A DNA stretch of 64,000 bases from Trichopria drosophilae (Eukaryota; Arthropoda; Insecta; Hymenoptera; Diapriidae): positions 5,146,001 through 5,210,000 of the forward strand of contig CM059582.1 in NCBI GenBank assembly GCA_030407085.1, read 5' to 3'. A program made the position numbers and the translations under genes. The notes below the pieces were generated by a model. It ran no database searches, had not been told where the DNA came from, and worked only from the letters and a program-made list of their open reading frames with translations. Of the stretch, positions 38,331 to 49,661 are shown in pieces. Numbering within the stretch: the stretch's first letter is position 1; each line of letters opens with the position of its first letter.

Positions 38331-41171
38331 GATTAAATTGGCGACAAATTCCAGATTGCCTTGAATTACATCAGATCAAATTTCTATCGAATATTCAGCT
38401 CGAAGGAAAATTCATTCTTTGTCATTCATATATCTACTACATGTATCAGGACAACACTATAATAGCACGTGAAAAAATAGTCAGGTGAAATCAGTCACCG
38501 AATGTGGATGTCCACAGAATACGATGAGACCTAACACCTAATGGAAAATTCGATTGTTTTATCATCGCGGAAAGTTTAAAAAATCCTTGTCAAAGTCGCT
38601 GATTGTACATAGAAAAATGCTGAAATCTAAGTAGTAACAGTCCGCACCTACTGCGAACAACACACAGTGTGGCCTATTACTACTGAAATTACATTTTCCT
38701 ATGTAAAGTCCATCACTTCAACAATAAATTTAAACTTTCCCACTTGATAAAATAATCGAATTTAGTATGAAGTATTACATCTCATCATAGTCTAACCGAA
38801 TTTGTCAGTTCTGGAGGTTCCATCTAGAATACAGAAATCACCTATACTCGTGGTCATCCTCCTTTCCGTCATCTTTTGGTCTATAAGTAGAGTATTGGAT
38901 TCACCTAACATATAAGAAATTTCTTCTATTTTAAGATCTCCATGACAGTATAGGTATATAATGTTCCGTAAAAGGTGCTTTATAATCCACATTTGAAATA
39001 CTCGAAGATAACATTGGTAATGATCAGATATGCGAAAACAATTTGACCATTTTTCACGTCCACGGTTCGGTTACATCAGAACTTCCCATCTATCGACGAC
39101 GCGTCTAGTCGACCGGATTCTCTGATATACCACATTTTTATTGCCGACCATTAAGATCACGGCACTATTCAAGTGGAAGGAAAATTTACATTCTTTTATT
39201 ACCAAATGTTGGAAAACTTTAAAGTAGTGATTCTCGTTTCAAACAAATATTTTTACTCATTTTTAAAGAGTTTTAGATATTTTTAATTAATTCTAAAAGA
39301 ATTTAAATATTTACATTTCATGATATAATTTAACAGACAATACGTCCTTTAATAATTAATAATTATTATTTTAATTCCATAACAAACTTTTCAACAATTT
39401 TGTAACCTATTGCTTCATTTAAAATAAATTTAAGGGAACCCATACCTGAATGTTCAACTACATTAAGTAATAATTAACAAAATTATAACTATTTTTATTC
39501 TGACATTGCTTGATAAATTTTTACATTGAAGAATAAAATCTGGCGATATCCATACAAGAAAAAAATCTAAAAAATGATTATTCGCGCCACCGGCGTAAGA
39601 CTCTATTTTGCGCCCTTGGTACGAAAAGTACTATTTCATTCTGCAAATACTACGGAAAGAATTAAAAGTTTGTCTTTTTCACGTGAATTCTCACCCAACA
39701 TTATATCAGAGAAAAAATATGTTAGAATTTTGTATTCATTATTTCACATTGCTGAAAATGCAGTATTGGATCCCCTTAAAAAAGGCAATCTGCAGTATTC
39801 ATAAAAGTGTCCTTTTTGACCGTAGTAAATAAGATACAATTCCAAAATTTATTTAAAAATATTTTTCACTTTATATAGCCACTGGCTTTGAAAAGGTTCA
39901 AAAGGTAGGAGGGCCGAATGAAACGGTAAGAGCAGAGGAGTCGCAAACACTTGACGCCCCCGTGGGTCAACGCTGCCTCTCATTTCCTCTGACCTCAGTG
40001 CCGTCGATTGATTATTTAAACCCTCTGTCCTCTTATTCCGGCAACTGTCTATATTTTCTTCATCCACCACCCTCCGATCCCGATTGAATCGTAATCCTCT
40101 TCTCAGAGATCTTCTCTCGTATATTTGTAAATTCGCTGCCCGCCCTCGTCTTTCGATGTAACGGTCTCGGATTTCAGACGGCCGCTGACAGAGTAGAAAT
40201 AAAACAAAGGAAAGGCGGAAACAGTAGAGTGCAAACTGAAGAAGAGGTAGTTGATAAGCGCGAAATTGAAAAGGATTTGGTCTCGTTGGTGCACCGACAA
40301 TCGCCGCTGTCTGCTGGCACTTCCGAATGGAGAGAGACACGATCGAGGCCTGAATCGTAACGACCTTCCAGGGTCGCGACCACGCAAAGGCGACTTTCAA
40401 GGAAAAAAGAAAGTATGGAGTAGAAAACTCTCCACAATGTAAAAAGTTGGACGCGTCTACTTTAGCCGAGCCGCCGACTTGGTTCAACTTTGCAAGGGTC
40501 TCCTTGACAGTGGAAAATAAAAATGTAAGAGAAATCTAAAGTGAAATGCCAGTAAAGATTGAGCATGGAAAAACTCGCCCTTCTTCAGTGATCCGATAGA
40601 ATTCCGGAACAACCTAAATGCAATAAAGTATGCATTCAAAAAATCCAAATGTCAATATACGCATGTACCTTGCCATATGTCTATAAGTTCTTCAACTACT
40701 TTCATTATTAACGTTTTAACTAGACAACGCTAAGCGTTGGCCCTATCAATAGGTTATTTATGTAATGGAGACATTGCTTTTGGGCATGACTGGTTTCCTT
40801 TGTATGACTTTTGACTGTCGGATCTCCAATAACATGGAACCTTGTACCAGACCAGAGGATTGGTATTTCTCCCCGCTTTAATGACATTTTTAAACTGGGC
40901 ATTGCTAGGTCACCCACCCACAGCCACCTCCATAGGGGTCACTTAACCCCTTCTGCATCGCATTTGCAAATAGGACAAGGGAAACTTGCGCAAAACTGCG
41001 ACCAATACGGTGAAGAATTTGTTTAACAACAAAGCAACAGTCCATCGATCAGCAATCTATGGAATTCCACTCGGTCACCTTTCCAAGCTGTAGGTTCCAT
41101 TTAGATTGCTGCGCTCGATGACAGCTTGGTATAATCATGATATAATAAATAGGTGCTTCAGCATTACACTG
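38331..41171. other. No recognisable gene; GC-rich island at 39,880-40,490
   Basis: The island is open for 212 codons on the minus strand (40487-39849, from TTG) and also open in two other minus frames and one plus frame. None shows a known domain. Arg/Ser-rich translations in several frames at once point to composition, not coding. The rest is AT-rich. Confidence 0.4.
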
Positions 41172-41436
41172 GTCAGCATCCTTTTTTTTTTTTTTTTTTT
41201 TTTCTTATTATTGTACGTCGACTTTTCTGCACCCATATATGGGTCTAAATCGCAACGAGACCTACAGTTTATGAAGGTGCAATCCGAACCACCTGAGCTT
41301 TGGCGTTATTAGATACTTATAAACAAATACAGAGGTGTCCCGATGACAGATGGCAACGACCGGGATCAAACCAGGGTTTGCTGATTACGAAGCCGATACC
41401 CTACCAACTGAGCCACCGCCGCTCTAGTCAGCATTC
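41172..41436 (-). mobile_element. Full-length tRNA-derived SINE with poly(A) tail and 10 bp target duplication
   Basis: On the minus strand the element starts at 41426 with a tRNA-like head, GGCGGTGGCTCAGTTGGTAG (A box), then GGTTTGATCC (B box) and ...CGTTGCC. The first seven bases can pair with the last seven of the tRNA part, allowing wobble. The anticodon loop position reads CGT (Thr-like), but the D and anticodon stems have decayed. A body of about 150 bp follows and ends in A22 (T22 at 41182-41203 on the plus strand). Flanking repeats GTCAGCATCC (41172-41181) and GTCAGCATTC (41427-41436) are the target-site duplication of an L1-type or other LINE-driven insertion. Confidence 0.85.
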
Positions 41437-41512
41437 TGTAACTTTTTACGATTGGTAGGGCGGGAAAGACAATTTAGCATATAAATCATGTTTGTCACAG
41501 ATACCTGCTTTT

Positions 41513-41672
41513 ATTGTCAGTTAGCTCCTAAAAAACTTCGAGTGTTGTGGTTGGTCCCTTAACTTTTCCAGCTTCTCCCACATGTGCATTATAATACCCT
41601 TCCTATTGTATTATGAGAAAAGGGACCAACTACAGCACTGTAAGTTTCTTAGGTGCCAATTTAGCGCGATCT
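41513..41672. repeat. Short foldback, about 50 bp arms
   Basis: The left arm contains CTCCTAAAAAACTTCGAGTG and TTGTGGTTGGTCCCTT. The complement of the right arm contains CACCTAAGAAACTTACAGTG and CTGTAGTTGGTCCCTT. The spacer is about 55 bp. Confidence 0.65.
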
Positions 41673-41979
41673 CAGAGATCTAATGATCTATTGCCCATCC
41701 ACCTATTTGCTGCACCGTTCTTATTATACCGTGGTGACAGAAGATAATTACCAACATTTCATACAAGGTGACCTCTTTCACCAATCAAATGTCTGAATGT
41801 GTTCATCCGAAATCATTGATTTCGAAATGCAGTTTTGGTACCAAACCGACTTCTCTTTCTAGGAAATCTCTTTCTCCCAGTATAAAACACTGAAAGATCC
41901 TAAATTGACATTCGTTTAAATTGATTTCCGCTAAAAATAGGTTAAAACAATGGTAGTCCTACGAATTGGACATGTGCTT

Positions 41980-42480
41980 CGTATTCAATGTGGTCGCGGC
42001 CTGCAGCTGTGGCTCTGATATTGGTACACGTATCGGCGACTAAACGCGAGCGCATACACTACTCAAATTGATTGGAATTGTTCCCGACTGATATCTCGTT
42101 CCTGGCGGCGGCGCGTGCGGCAGATCTATATACACAGATAGGATATGTAGACACCTCGGCGAAGAGCGGAGGCAATGCTAGGTCGGTTGAATATACTCAC
42201 ACTCGCTCTGTTTGCAGATCAAGCAGTGCTCTGCGAGGAAACGAGAAATCCCGAATCGGAGCGAGCAAGAACCAGCCATGGCACGAGGGGTTCTTCTCTG
42301 GAATTAATTTCGAAGCTTCCAGCGAGAAATCTACTCACCTCGCTTATCGTATCACTCAATGCAAGGTTGTATTAGAGTTTCCATAACAAAGGAGCCTACA
42401 TGTCACTTACCTTAGGCTGCACCGGTACCTGAAACAAGAGCGGCAGTCGACGGCTGAGCAGCTTTTAAGGGCGTCACGCT
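41980..42480. other. GC-rich island containing a possible promoter and short secreted-peptide ORF
   Basis: CpG-rich DNA (for example TGGCGGCGGCGCGTGCGGC near 42,103-42,121) precedes CTATATACAC at about 42,126, a TATA-box-like sequence, about 45 bp upstream of an ATG at 42175. The ORF from that ATG is described separately. Confidence 0.3.
42175..42375 (+). CDS. Unrecognised 66-residue ORF with a signal-peptide-like start
   Basis: The ORF begins with ATG in a fair context (G at -3) and encodes MLGRLNILTLALFADQAVLC, which resembles a secretory signal peptide with a small-residue/Cys cleavage region. A charged stretch rich in Glu, Arg and Ser follows, then a Leu/Ser/Ala tail. A TATA-like sequence lies about 45 bp upstream, and AAG|GTTGTA near 42,362-42,370 could be a splice donor, so this might be the first exon of a secreted-peptide gene. 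No dibasic-amide (GKR) processing site is visible and I cannot place the family. A longer overlapping frame (42072-42386) is open as well, so chance in a GC-rich island is quite possible. Confidence 0.2.
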   Translation: MLGRLNILTLALFADQAVLCEETRNPESERARTSHGTRGSSLELISKLPARNLLTSLIVSLNARLY

Positions 42481-42649
42481 AGTTTTCGAGGAACCTATCA
42501 ACAGTCGGATAAGATTCCATTGAAGACATTGATGATAAAATGTGAAATAAACCACTATCTATCGAAAAGTTTGCTTTTTCTGAGAAATAAGAAATAAAAA
42601 AACGATAATTAACCGATAAAAGATATTTAAAAACATGTTTCCAGATCCA

Positions 42650-43090
42650 TTAAGGTCGCAACATCGAAATCCATAATATCATAAAGATCAGCGAGAGGCG
42701 ACAGAGCCGTTTGATGTGCCAGATGCCGCCGGGAAAATTGGACAAAAGTTCGCCGGAGAAAATAATTTCGCGTATCGGCCACACCATGGCTAGACAGATG
42801 CTCTGATGACGGGGATACAGGAAAAGCGGGAAGAGAAAGAACCTAAAGCTGGAACACGGACGCAACGCAGAGACTGCAGGCGAAAAGAGAAAACTTTTCG
42901 TCGACCAGATTTTCTCGACTTGTCGTGTCCTCTGTATATATACAAAACGTGCTGACGCCACCTGGCACTTAACATATATGGAAAAACAGCGTTCGATCCC
43001 GCAGACGCGAAAAACTTTCTTCCCCTGCGAGGAGAGTCGAGAGAATTTTCAACGTGCACTGCTGAAACAACTTCGACGTAAGTCGACTTC
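42650..43090. other. GC-rich island, open on both strands, no gene recognised
   Basis: Overlapping minus-strand frames at 42650-42961 and 42790-43137 conflict with each other and show no domain. Confidence 0.35.
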
Positions 43091-43399
43091 CAATATGAAT
43101 TCCAAAAGTAGACTAATTTTGCTTTTATTAACATCATTTAATACCTACTCGCATGTAAAATTCATACATAATGCAAATAAATTCACATTTTTATTCATTC
43201 AGTGCTTTAGTGATACCATTTCATAATGAAATGATGGACATCTCAACTATAATGATATTCGAAAATAAAAAATTGTGTACACATTGTTGACTTTAAATTT
43301 CATTTCATAATTTTTTTATATATATGAGCCCTACTACACTATGAAAGTATATTTGCGAAATACTATTCTGATCACAAAATTGTTAAAAAAATATACTCT

Positions 43400-43790
43400 T
43401 TATTACACTAGGACGTAAAATACAATTTTGAGCTACAAAATTAAAAGCAGGGAATGCATCTGAAAACGTGGAAAGTGCAGTATCGTATTTTGCATCTACT
43501 GTGACAAAAAGGAATTCCAATAAGCAAATAGACTTCTTGAAGTCGTCTAAAAGATATCCTTCAATACGTCAAAGTTATTTCGAAAAGTTCTCAAAAAGTT
43601 ACATTTTAGATATGTATGAGACATCTTTTAGATATCTGTAAACAGTATATTATGTAACAAGGGCGCAATTACCGATCTTCGACGAGTGCGACAATCACAC
43701 CAATTTTTATTTTACGAGCGTGGAGCTCGGTAATTTGCACCCGATGATTTCAATGCAGGGCGCAAAATCGAGTTCTACTCCCGGAGTGCT
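43400..43790. repeat. CGTAAAAT / AAAGATATCCTT dispersed repeat, copy 2
   Basis: Words GGACGTAAAATACAATTTTG, GTCTAAAAGATATCC, GACATCTTTTAGATATCTG, AGTATATTATGTAACAAGGG and GCGCAATTACCGATCT resemble those at 31,955-32,000 and 32,225-32,600. Orientation and boundaries are uncertain. Confidence 0.4.
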
Positions 43791-44029
43791 AAAAATATAT
43801 TTTAGAATGAAATTTATCATATTAACTTTTTTATTACATATGGATAATTCTACCGTCCTGACCACTTCATTTTTTAACATATTTCAACGAACCAAAACTT
43901 AAAGCGTTCGTTGTAGCGTCGACTTTTTAATTCCGTTTAGCGTTTTGCCAACATTCAAAATGGTATATTGGTACAACGCTTGGTATGAAGAAATTCTTAG
44001 AAAAAGAAAGTATCCATTGCATACACCCA

Positions 44030-44165
44030 TTCAATATTCTTTGCATTTTTCAACGCTCAAAATTAACGATAAAGAAAAAAGTTTGGACCCCGACTGAGAT
44101 TCGAACCTGAGACCGCCTGGCGCCCACTCAATGTCAAAGCCTTCAGTCGATTAAATTCATATGTT
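44030..44165 (-). repeat. tRNA-derived SINE-like sequence, second family, copy 1
   Basis: On the minus strand, GGCTTTGACATTGAGTGGGC is followed by TCAGGTTCGAATCTC (an excellent pol III B box), CAGTCGGGGTCC, AAACTTTTTT and then GAGCGTTGAAAAATGCAAAG. The copy at 49,475-49,615 has the matching series GGTTCGATTCTCC, ACCGGGAC, AAGTTTTTTTTT and GAGCATTTAAAATGATGCAA, so the two share both the tRNA-like head and the tail. Confidence 0.6.
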
Positions 44166-44218
44166 CATATCTAAAGTAAACAGCATTTTGTAGTTAGCAT
44201 CAAATGTTCGATGTTCAT

Positions 44219-44866
44219 TGATATAAACTTAAATAGTTCTAAAACATCACAAGTCAACTGACCAGATGATGAGATCTTTTCTAATGTAAACTATTCTCTA
44301 ACCTCCGATAAGTCTGTGTGAAAAGAAATCAATTATAAATTTATCAATATTGTAAAACTGACTCCGAATGAACGGAAAGTGAACCTGGAAAATATTTACT
44401 CTCTACAGTCTTCGTATTACTTCGGTTTTATAAAGTCTCGCGAGTCATCTATATATTAAATTTTTCGACGGAAATCAACATTTGGTTCTATATCTTGCCG
44501 CTATTTTGCGAGTATATGCGGCTAAAATTAATTTGCAACATGTGTCAACTGCACGCGACACTCGTGCGCACGACGTATAAATGTGCAATATGCAATTTAA
44601 CATTCGAACTCGAAAGCTCTTATTTTTTTCGCAGAATACGGTTTAATGTATTTATTTTTTATGCATAGGATTCATAGTTTATAGCTTTTGGGTTAACAGG
44701 CAAAAATAAATAAATTAATCTATTTCTTGGAATTAGAAAAGTTTTTGTGAGTTATCCAGAACTGAAATTTTGATTTGTGCTTTCATTGGAATTCTGAGTA
44801 TAAAATTTTATTATTATCTGGTCAGTTGATTTGTGAAGTTTTGCAACTAATGAAGTTTGTATATCA
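44219..44866. mobile_element. Candidate MITE, about 52 bp inverted termini
   Basis: The left end TGATATAAACTT...CATCACAAGTCAACTGACCA (44219-44270) matches the complement of the right end TGATATACAAACTT...CTTCACAAATCAACTGACCA (44815-44866) at roughly four bases in five. The interior is AT-rich, non-coding and not inverted. The outer limits are not certain. Confidence 0.6.
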
Positions 44867-45414
44867 AAAAACTTAATTCGCTTTGTCATTGGTGAATTTT
44901 ATACATTTAGAGATTTTATATTTGTCAGAAATCCAGGAACTTACTCTATTATATGACCCTTAATCGAAATCAAGCCTTGATACATCTTGTTATCACATCG
45001 TTAAATAATAGAAATCTTAAAAAGGAAAGAAAATAAGTAATGAATGAAAAATAGTGAAATTGTATCTAAGTTGTTGTCATCGGATTAGTAACAGATACTA
45101 AGTTGATGTGATCTAGTGATTAAATACTAAAGTTGATGAATATCTACATTAAAGGTAGGTTCGGAACGATTTGAATATAGAAAATAAAATTTAAAGTGAT
45201 TATTTGCTTTGATGGCCTAAAAGCAAACATACAATGATAGTCGTGTGATTTAATGGTACGAGAAAACCATGGATTTGCAAATTTTACAACTGAATAAGAA
45301 GAAATATTAATGCACACTAGCAAGTAATTGTTTTAGTCCATTTTGAGGACACTCTAACTCTCGAACTCATACTAAGAGGTTATCAGAAGTTAGCAAAATC
45401 TCGATAGGATTGTG
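44867..45414. other. No recognisable gene
   Basis: AT-rich. It may include the decayed 5' part of the LINE that follows, but no RT motif can be read before about 45,440. Confidence 0.4.
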
Positions 45415-46480
45415 TCTACAATATAAGTAGATCTAGTAATCTAAAAAGTTACATCAGTGACAGAGAGCAAAGGGTGCGTATTGGTGCATACACCAGTGGT
45501 GTAAATTCATAAAGATATGGAGTTCCGCAAGGAAAAGTATTAGGCCCATTGATTTTTTTAATATATTTAAATGACTTATTTAACATAAACACCAGTGGCT
45601 TTTTGGTTGCCTTCGCAGATGACACAGTAATATCGTATAAGGATTCGACATGGGAGAATGTGATTAGGAAGGCAAAAAATGATCTACCTATTGTATTTAA
45701 CTGGTTTGAAATGAATACGTTAACTGTTAACCTCAAAAAAACAAAATACGTCACATTTGGTTGTTATATGGATAGTATCCCTAAGGCCGATAAATTAAAG
45801 ATTCCCATAAATGGAGTAACAATGACTTTACAACGTACACATACAATTGATTATTTAGGAGTAACAATAGATAGCCATCTCCGATGGAACCATCATATCG
45901 TTAAGGTCGTTAATAAACTGAGACATATGCCTTATGTTTTCACGAAACTACGTCAATTTTTAAACATTACTCAGCTTCGCACAATATATTATTCTCTATT
46001 GCATAGCATAATGACATATGGAATTCTTGCATGAAGTAGTGCAACAAACAATGCTATTAGACCTCTAGAAATTGTGCAATGATATACACTTAAAAGAATG
46101 CTAAACAAACACAGACTGTGTGCCACGGATAAACTATTTGAGAATAGTGAAGTATTGGACGTGAGGAAACGTTTTTTTTTACATAACAACATTATATTAT
46201 CTTAAGTACAATACGCTATCAATCCTTAATCACTCTAGAAATACTCGAGGTAAATCTCTCAGGCATGTACACTGCTCAAGTAGGGGAAAAAACTATTGGC
46301 CAGAGAGCAATGGATTATATTGGAGTAAAGTGCATTAACCTTCTCCCGTAGAATTTACGAATGCTACCGAAGATGACTACGAAATCTAAGTGGAAAATCA
46401 AGAACTGGTTCATAAACTGCATACCCAACCTGCTCAAAAATATGCTTCTACCGGCGGAATAGATCATCTGTAACAGCAAC
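45415..46480 (+). pseudogene. Jockey/CR1-type LINE reverse transcriptase, 3' half, inactive
   Basis: The plus-strand reading runs SYISDREQRVRIG, a stop at 45510-45512, then GVPQGKVLGPLIFLIYLND and FADDTVI (catalytic FADD box, about 45,617). Next come FNWFEMNTLTVNLKKTKY, IDYLGVTIDSHLRWNHHI, KLRHMPYVFTKLR and LLHSIMTYGILA. The frame 45549-46034 covers 161 residues of RT palm and thumb, with both FADD aspartates intact. TGA at 46032-46034 replaces the Trp normally following, and further in-frame stops and frameshifts follow through YTLKRMLNKHRLC, LDVRKRFFL and the C-terminal NTRGKSLRHVHCSS block. The endonuclease domain is missing: a 5'-truncated, dead copy. Confidence 0.85.
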
Positions 46481-49474
46481 TACATCAAATTCGTTTTTGC
46501 GATAATAGTAACTATTTTCATGACTTTATTTATTTATTGTGTATATTTTTTTTTTATTTTTGTAATTTAATTAGTGAGTACCAGTTATTAAGTTAACTTT
46601 TCGTGTAATATAAATGGTCATCGTGTGACGAGACTATTTCAGATTGCGAACAAGTACGATCTGTATTTTGCATGCATGTATAAGGAATTTTTCCTATGTA
46701 TAATGTATTAATAACCTGAATAAAATGTAGTTGAATTTACTGATTAGTCATGATCACCTTCATCAGAGAACATCGATGGCCAACTGTTAGCTGTGCAGAA
46801 CAAACCGATTAAAGTATGATGAAAAATAGTAGGAATGATGGACTGCCGTCGTAATCAATGATTGTACCATTCATAATCATAGTCATTTCAAAGCCAAATT
46901 CATGAGCATAATAGCTAAACACCTGCTCTAAATTCGTATACATAAGAAAACGTAATGAAAAATTTATGTGAAAACTAAAAAAGGAAAGGGTTTCTGAAGA
47001 CTTTGAGTATCTTAAAGTCTTCGAAATATACAGGGGGTAAAATAATCTTGCCAGAATCTCCATGTGATTCACTGGGTAGTCATGATCTTCATCCAACAAT
47101 TTGAAGAGGACATCGATGACTAAAAAAATACCTCATAGAGCGTTCTAGTCGATCAAGATCATATTCAACGATACACCTCATGAGTAACATAAGTTATATT
47201 TGTTATTCATAGGCAAAGACGCAACGCAATTGCGTAAATGCAAGTATCTTATTCTGGAATACCGGCGCCCTATTAGCATCCGCATTGGGGACGACGCGTC
47301 CCATGGCACTTTAGTTCCTGTCCTCCCATAGATGCGTGCAGATGGGAGCTTCTCCTTAGAACGTTTCCTTCGAATCTATAAAGCATAGGTACACGTGTAC
47401 ATGCACATAGACGAAGGTTGCCGTCAAAGTTCCCAAGCAGTTCGATTCCCAGCGATGTAATCGAATTGCCAGTGCGTCGCGAGTTACGCCTTCCACTCTG
47501 CTGGTAAACCGGAGAGGTTTGCTAGCGTGAACTTCCGAACTTTGGTCTATTTACACGATACAATCGGCAGTTCATTGGTAAGGCAGCGATCGAAAATGGA
47601 TTGGCAAAAAGGGATTAGATATGCGTAGATATTCAAGAGTAAACTTGTTTCATTCGTTTAAACCATCATTTAGGCCATCCAAGTGATTTCTATCAAATGT
47701 CTGAACACCATGAAATATCTGAACTACCTTGAAGTGGACATTTATGTTTTGAAAATTGAAAAACTCCCACCTAGAGCGGTCAGCTGGATACGATAGGATT
47801 GATCTAGGTAAGAAGTTGATCTTGCATCTCACTGATGGTCTAATTTCATTCAATTAACCATACCTAACTCTAGACGTTTTGGATTGATACTTTCACACAA
47901 ATACCTGAAAGTCGAGATTAAATTCCTGGTTAACGATTTTTCATCTTCGATGAGTTTAGGATGAATCAGAACTCCGCAGAACAAAAAAAATTAACAAAAC
48001 CTGTCCAGTCATTGTGATTATTTGGACTAGTTTTGATAGCCTCATCATGATTGACTGACATATCGTATTCATAGACCATGATTATCTATTGAGAAGTCAA
48101 GATGCACTCATTGAAGAAAATTCAAATGGAGGGTCCTTAAGATGACCACCAATTCGTACTAGAAAACCATACACGGATGTAACAAATAAAAGGTCATGCT
48201 CAAAGATGTTAATAGAACCCAGAACTATTGATTGAAAGTACAACTTACAGAATATACGAAAAGAAAATATAAATGCAAAACAAATTGAAAAGAGCTTTGC
48301 GAAAAGGATCGATGAACCTGATCGATTTATGCATCTACCACTGTCTTACCAGCTCTTCCGCATCTACTCGTCTCGAATTCAATCACATACGTCGTTTGCA
48401 TGCAGCGGGCGAAATTACTCGTCATGGCAGGCATTACAATATTCTATGAATAATTTAATAACGCTAAAAAGAGCAAGAGCGGCGAAAGATAAATTAAAAA
48501 GTCGGTGACGTCTAAAAAGTTCCACCCCACGGGCTCTAGTTTCATTTGGGGAACTGGCAGATGTAAAGGGCGAGGAGAAGGGACGATCGACGCGTCGCCA
48601 CCGTCGAAGATTCGTCAGGGGCGAGAAAGGCGACGGCAACGACACGCAAAAGAGGGAAATTTCGATTGTAAAATTGCCGTTGGGTGACTGATTGAATTGA
48701 ATTCTCGGCAAGGCAATTAGTGCAGAGAAGAAAGGAGTCGAAGTAAAGCCACGTCGGCAGGTGAAGGGTGCAAACGTAAGACGGAGATGGAAAGAAAAAG
48801 CTAGTTGAAAGTAAAGACCCAAGGAGAAAGCGAGAACCTCCCAATTGTATGGGATACCAGAGAGAGAGATAGACAAAGCAGAGAGAAGCGCAAACTCCTT
48901 TGTGTACCCCTTCGGTAAGAAGCCCCTTGCATTAGAATGCAGCGTGTAGGTCTGCAATCAGACCGGAACTGAGCCTCTAACTAGCTATGGATCCACCTGA
49001 AGGAAAGGGTAGCAATGTGCATCATTGTCAATTCTGCTGCTCAAGAGTTCTATGCTAATGAACGTTTAAAAAGCTGCCGACACCCTAACATCTTCAAATT
49101 TCCTTCACACTCAACATTTTAAAACAAACAGAAAGTTTCAATTGAAATCTAGTTCCTTCAATATGCAATAAAAATGTATTGATTATGTAAAAAATAGAGT
49201 GTTTATGTTTGGTTTGTAATTTTTGTGCAAATTGCTTTCCGGTATTAATCATCCAATAAACATTTCCCTAACTGTGTGCCTAAAACATTTTGCATGCTAT
49301 CTTCCGAAGATATCTTTTACGAAGACATCTAAAAGTCTAGAAGATATCTTAACGATCTTTATCAGACGTCGATATTGCGCTACGCACAAATTTCGTGTTC
49401 TCGTTGCAAATAGTGGGTTTCCTGTATATATATAAAGTATTTTTTAAGAAAGATAAGTTGAGTTTTCTCTTCTA
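46481..49474. other. No recognisable gene; GC-rich islands at 47,260-47,560 and 48,360-48,960
   Basis: The second island is open for 180 codons on the minus strand (48415-48957) and in other frames on both strands, with no known domain. TAGTCATGATC...AGAACATCGATGGCC at 46,746 and TAGTCATGATC...GGACATCGATGACTA at 47,077 are two copies of one short word order. AAGATATCTTTTACGAAGAC at 49,308 belongs to the dispersed repeat of 32 and 43 kb. Confidence 0.4.
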
Positions 49475-49615
49475 TATGCTTACAAAGTAGGTTAGTGGTT
49501 AATACTTTAGTGGACTACTCGAAAGACCCGGGTTCGATTCTCCACCGGGACAAGTTTTTTTTTACGTCTTTATTTCCGAGCATTTAAAATGATGCAAAAA
49601 TATCGTAAAGTATAA
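49475..49615 (+). repeat. tRNA-derived SINE-like sequence, second family, copy 2
   Basis: GTAGGTTAGTGGTTAATAC is A-box-like. CCCGGGTTCGATTCTCC contains a B box, and ACCGGGAC would be the 3' side of an acceptor stem whose 5' partner is not seen. A T9 run and the tail GAGCATTTAAAATGATGCAA are shared with the copy at 44,030-44,165. Confidence 0.6.
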
Positions 49616-49661
49616 ACTTATAATACATATAAAATTAAAATAAACACAGCTGTAATAATTA

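Noticed and set aside
39849..40487. 212-codon minus-strand frame
   Set aside because: It starts at TTG, is overlapped by open frames in other minus frames and on the plus strand, and has no recognisable domain. Best explained by local GC richness.
41340..41426. A functional tRNA-Thr gene on the minus strand
   Set aside because: D and anticodon stems are mispaired, and the sequence continues into a body with a poly(A) tail flanked by a target duplication: a SINE head.
42175..42375. Resemblance of ELISKLPARN to the pigment-dispersing factor peptide core
   Set aside because: Only a few residues align, with gaps, and the required C-terminal Gly-Lys/Arg processing site is absent.
46741..47115. 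Tandem TAGTCATGATC...CATCGATG words as a gene family or array
   Set aside because: Only two short matches are visible and the intervening DNA is unrelated.
48415..48957. 180-codon minus-strand frame with hydrophobic segments
   Set aside because: Lies in a GC-rich island that is open in several frames on both strands. No family match, splice pattern or polyadenylation signal seen.
49480..49552. A functional tRNA gene
   Set aside because: No 5' acceptor strand pairs with the 3' CCGGGAC, and the tail is shared with the copy at 44 kb, so it is a tRNA-derived repeat.
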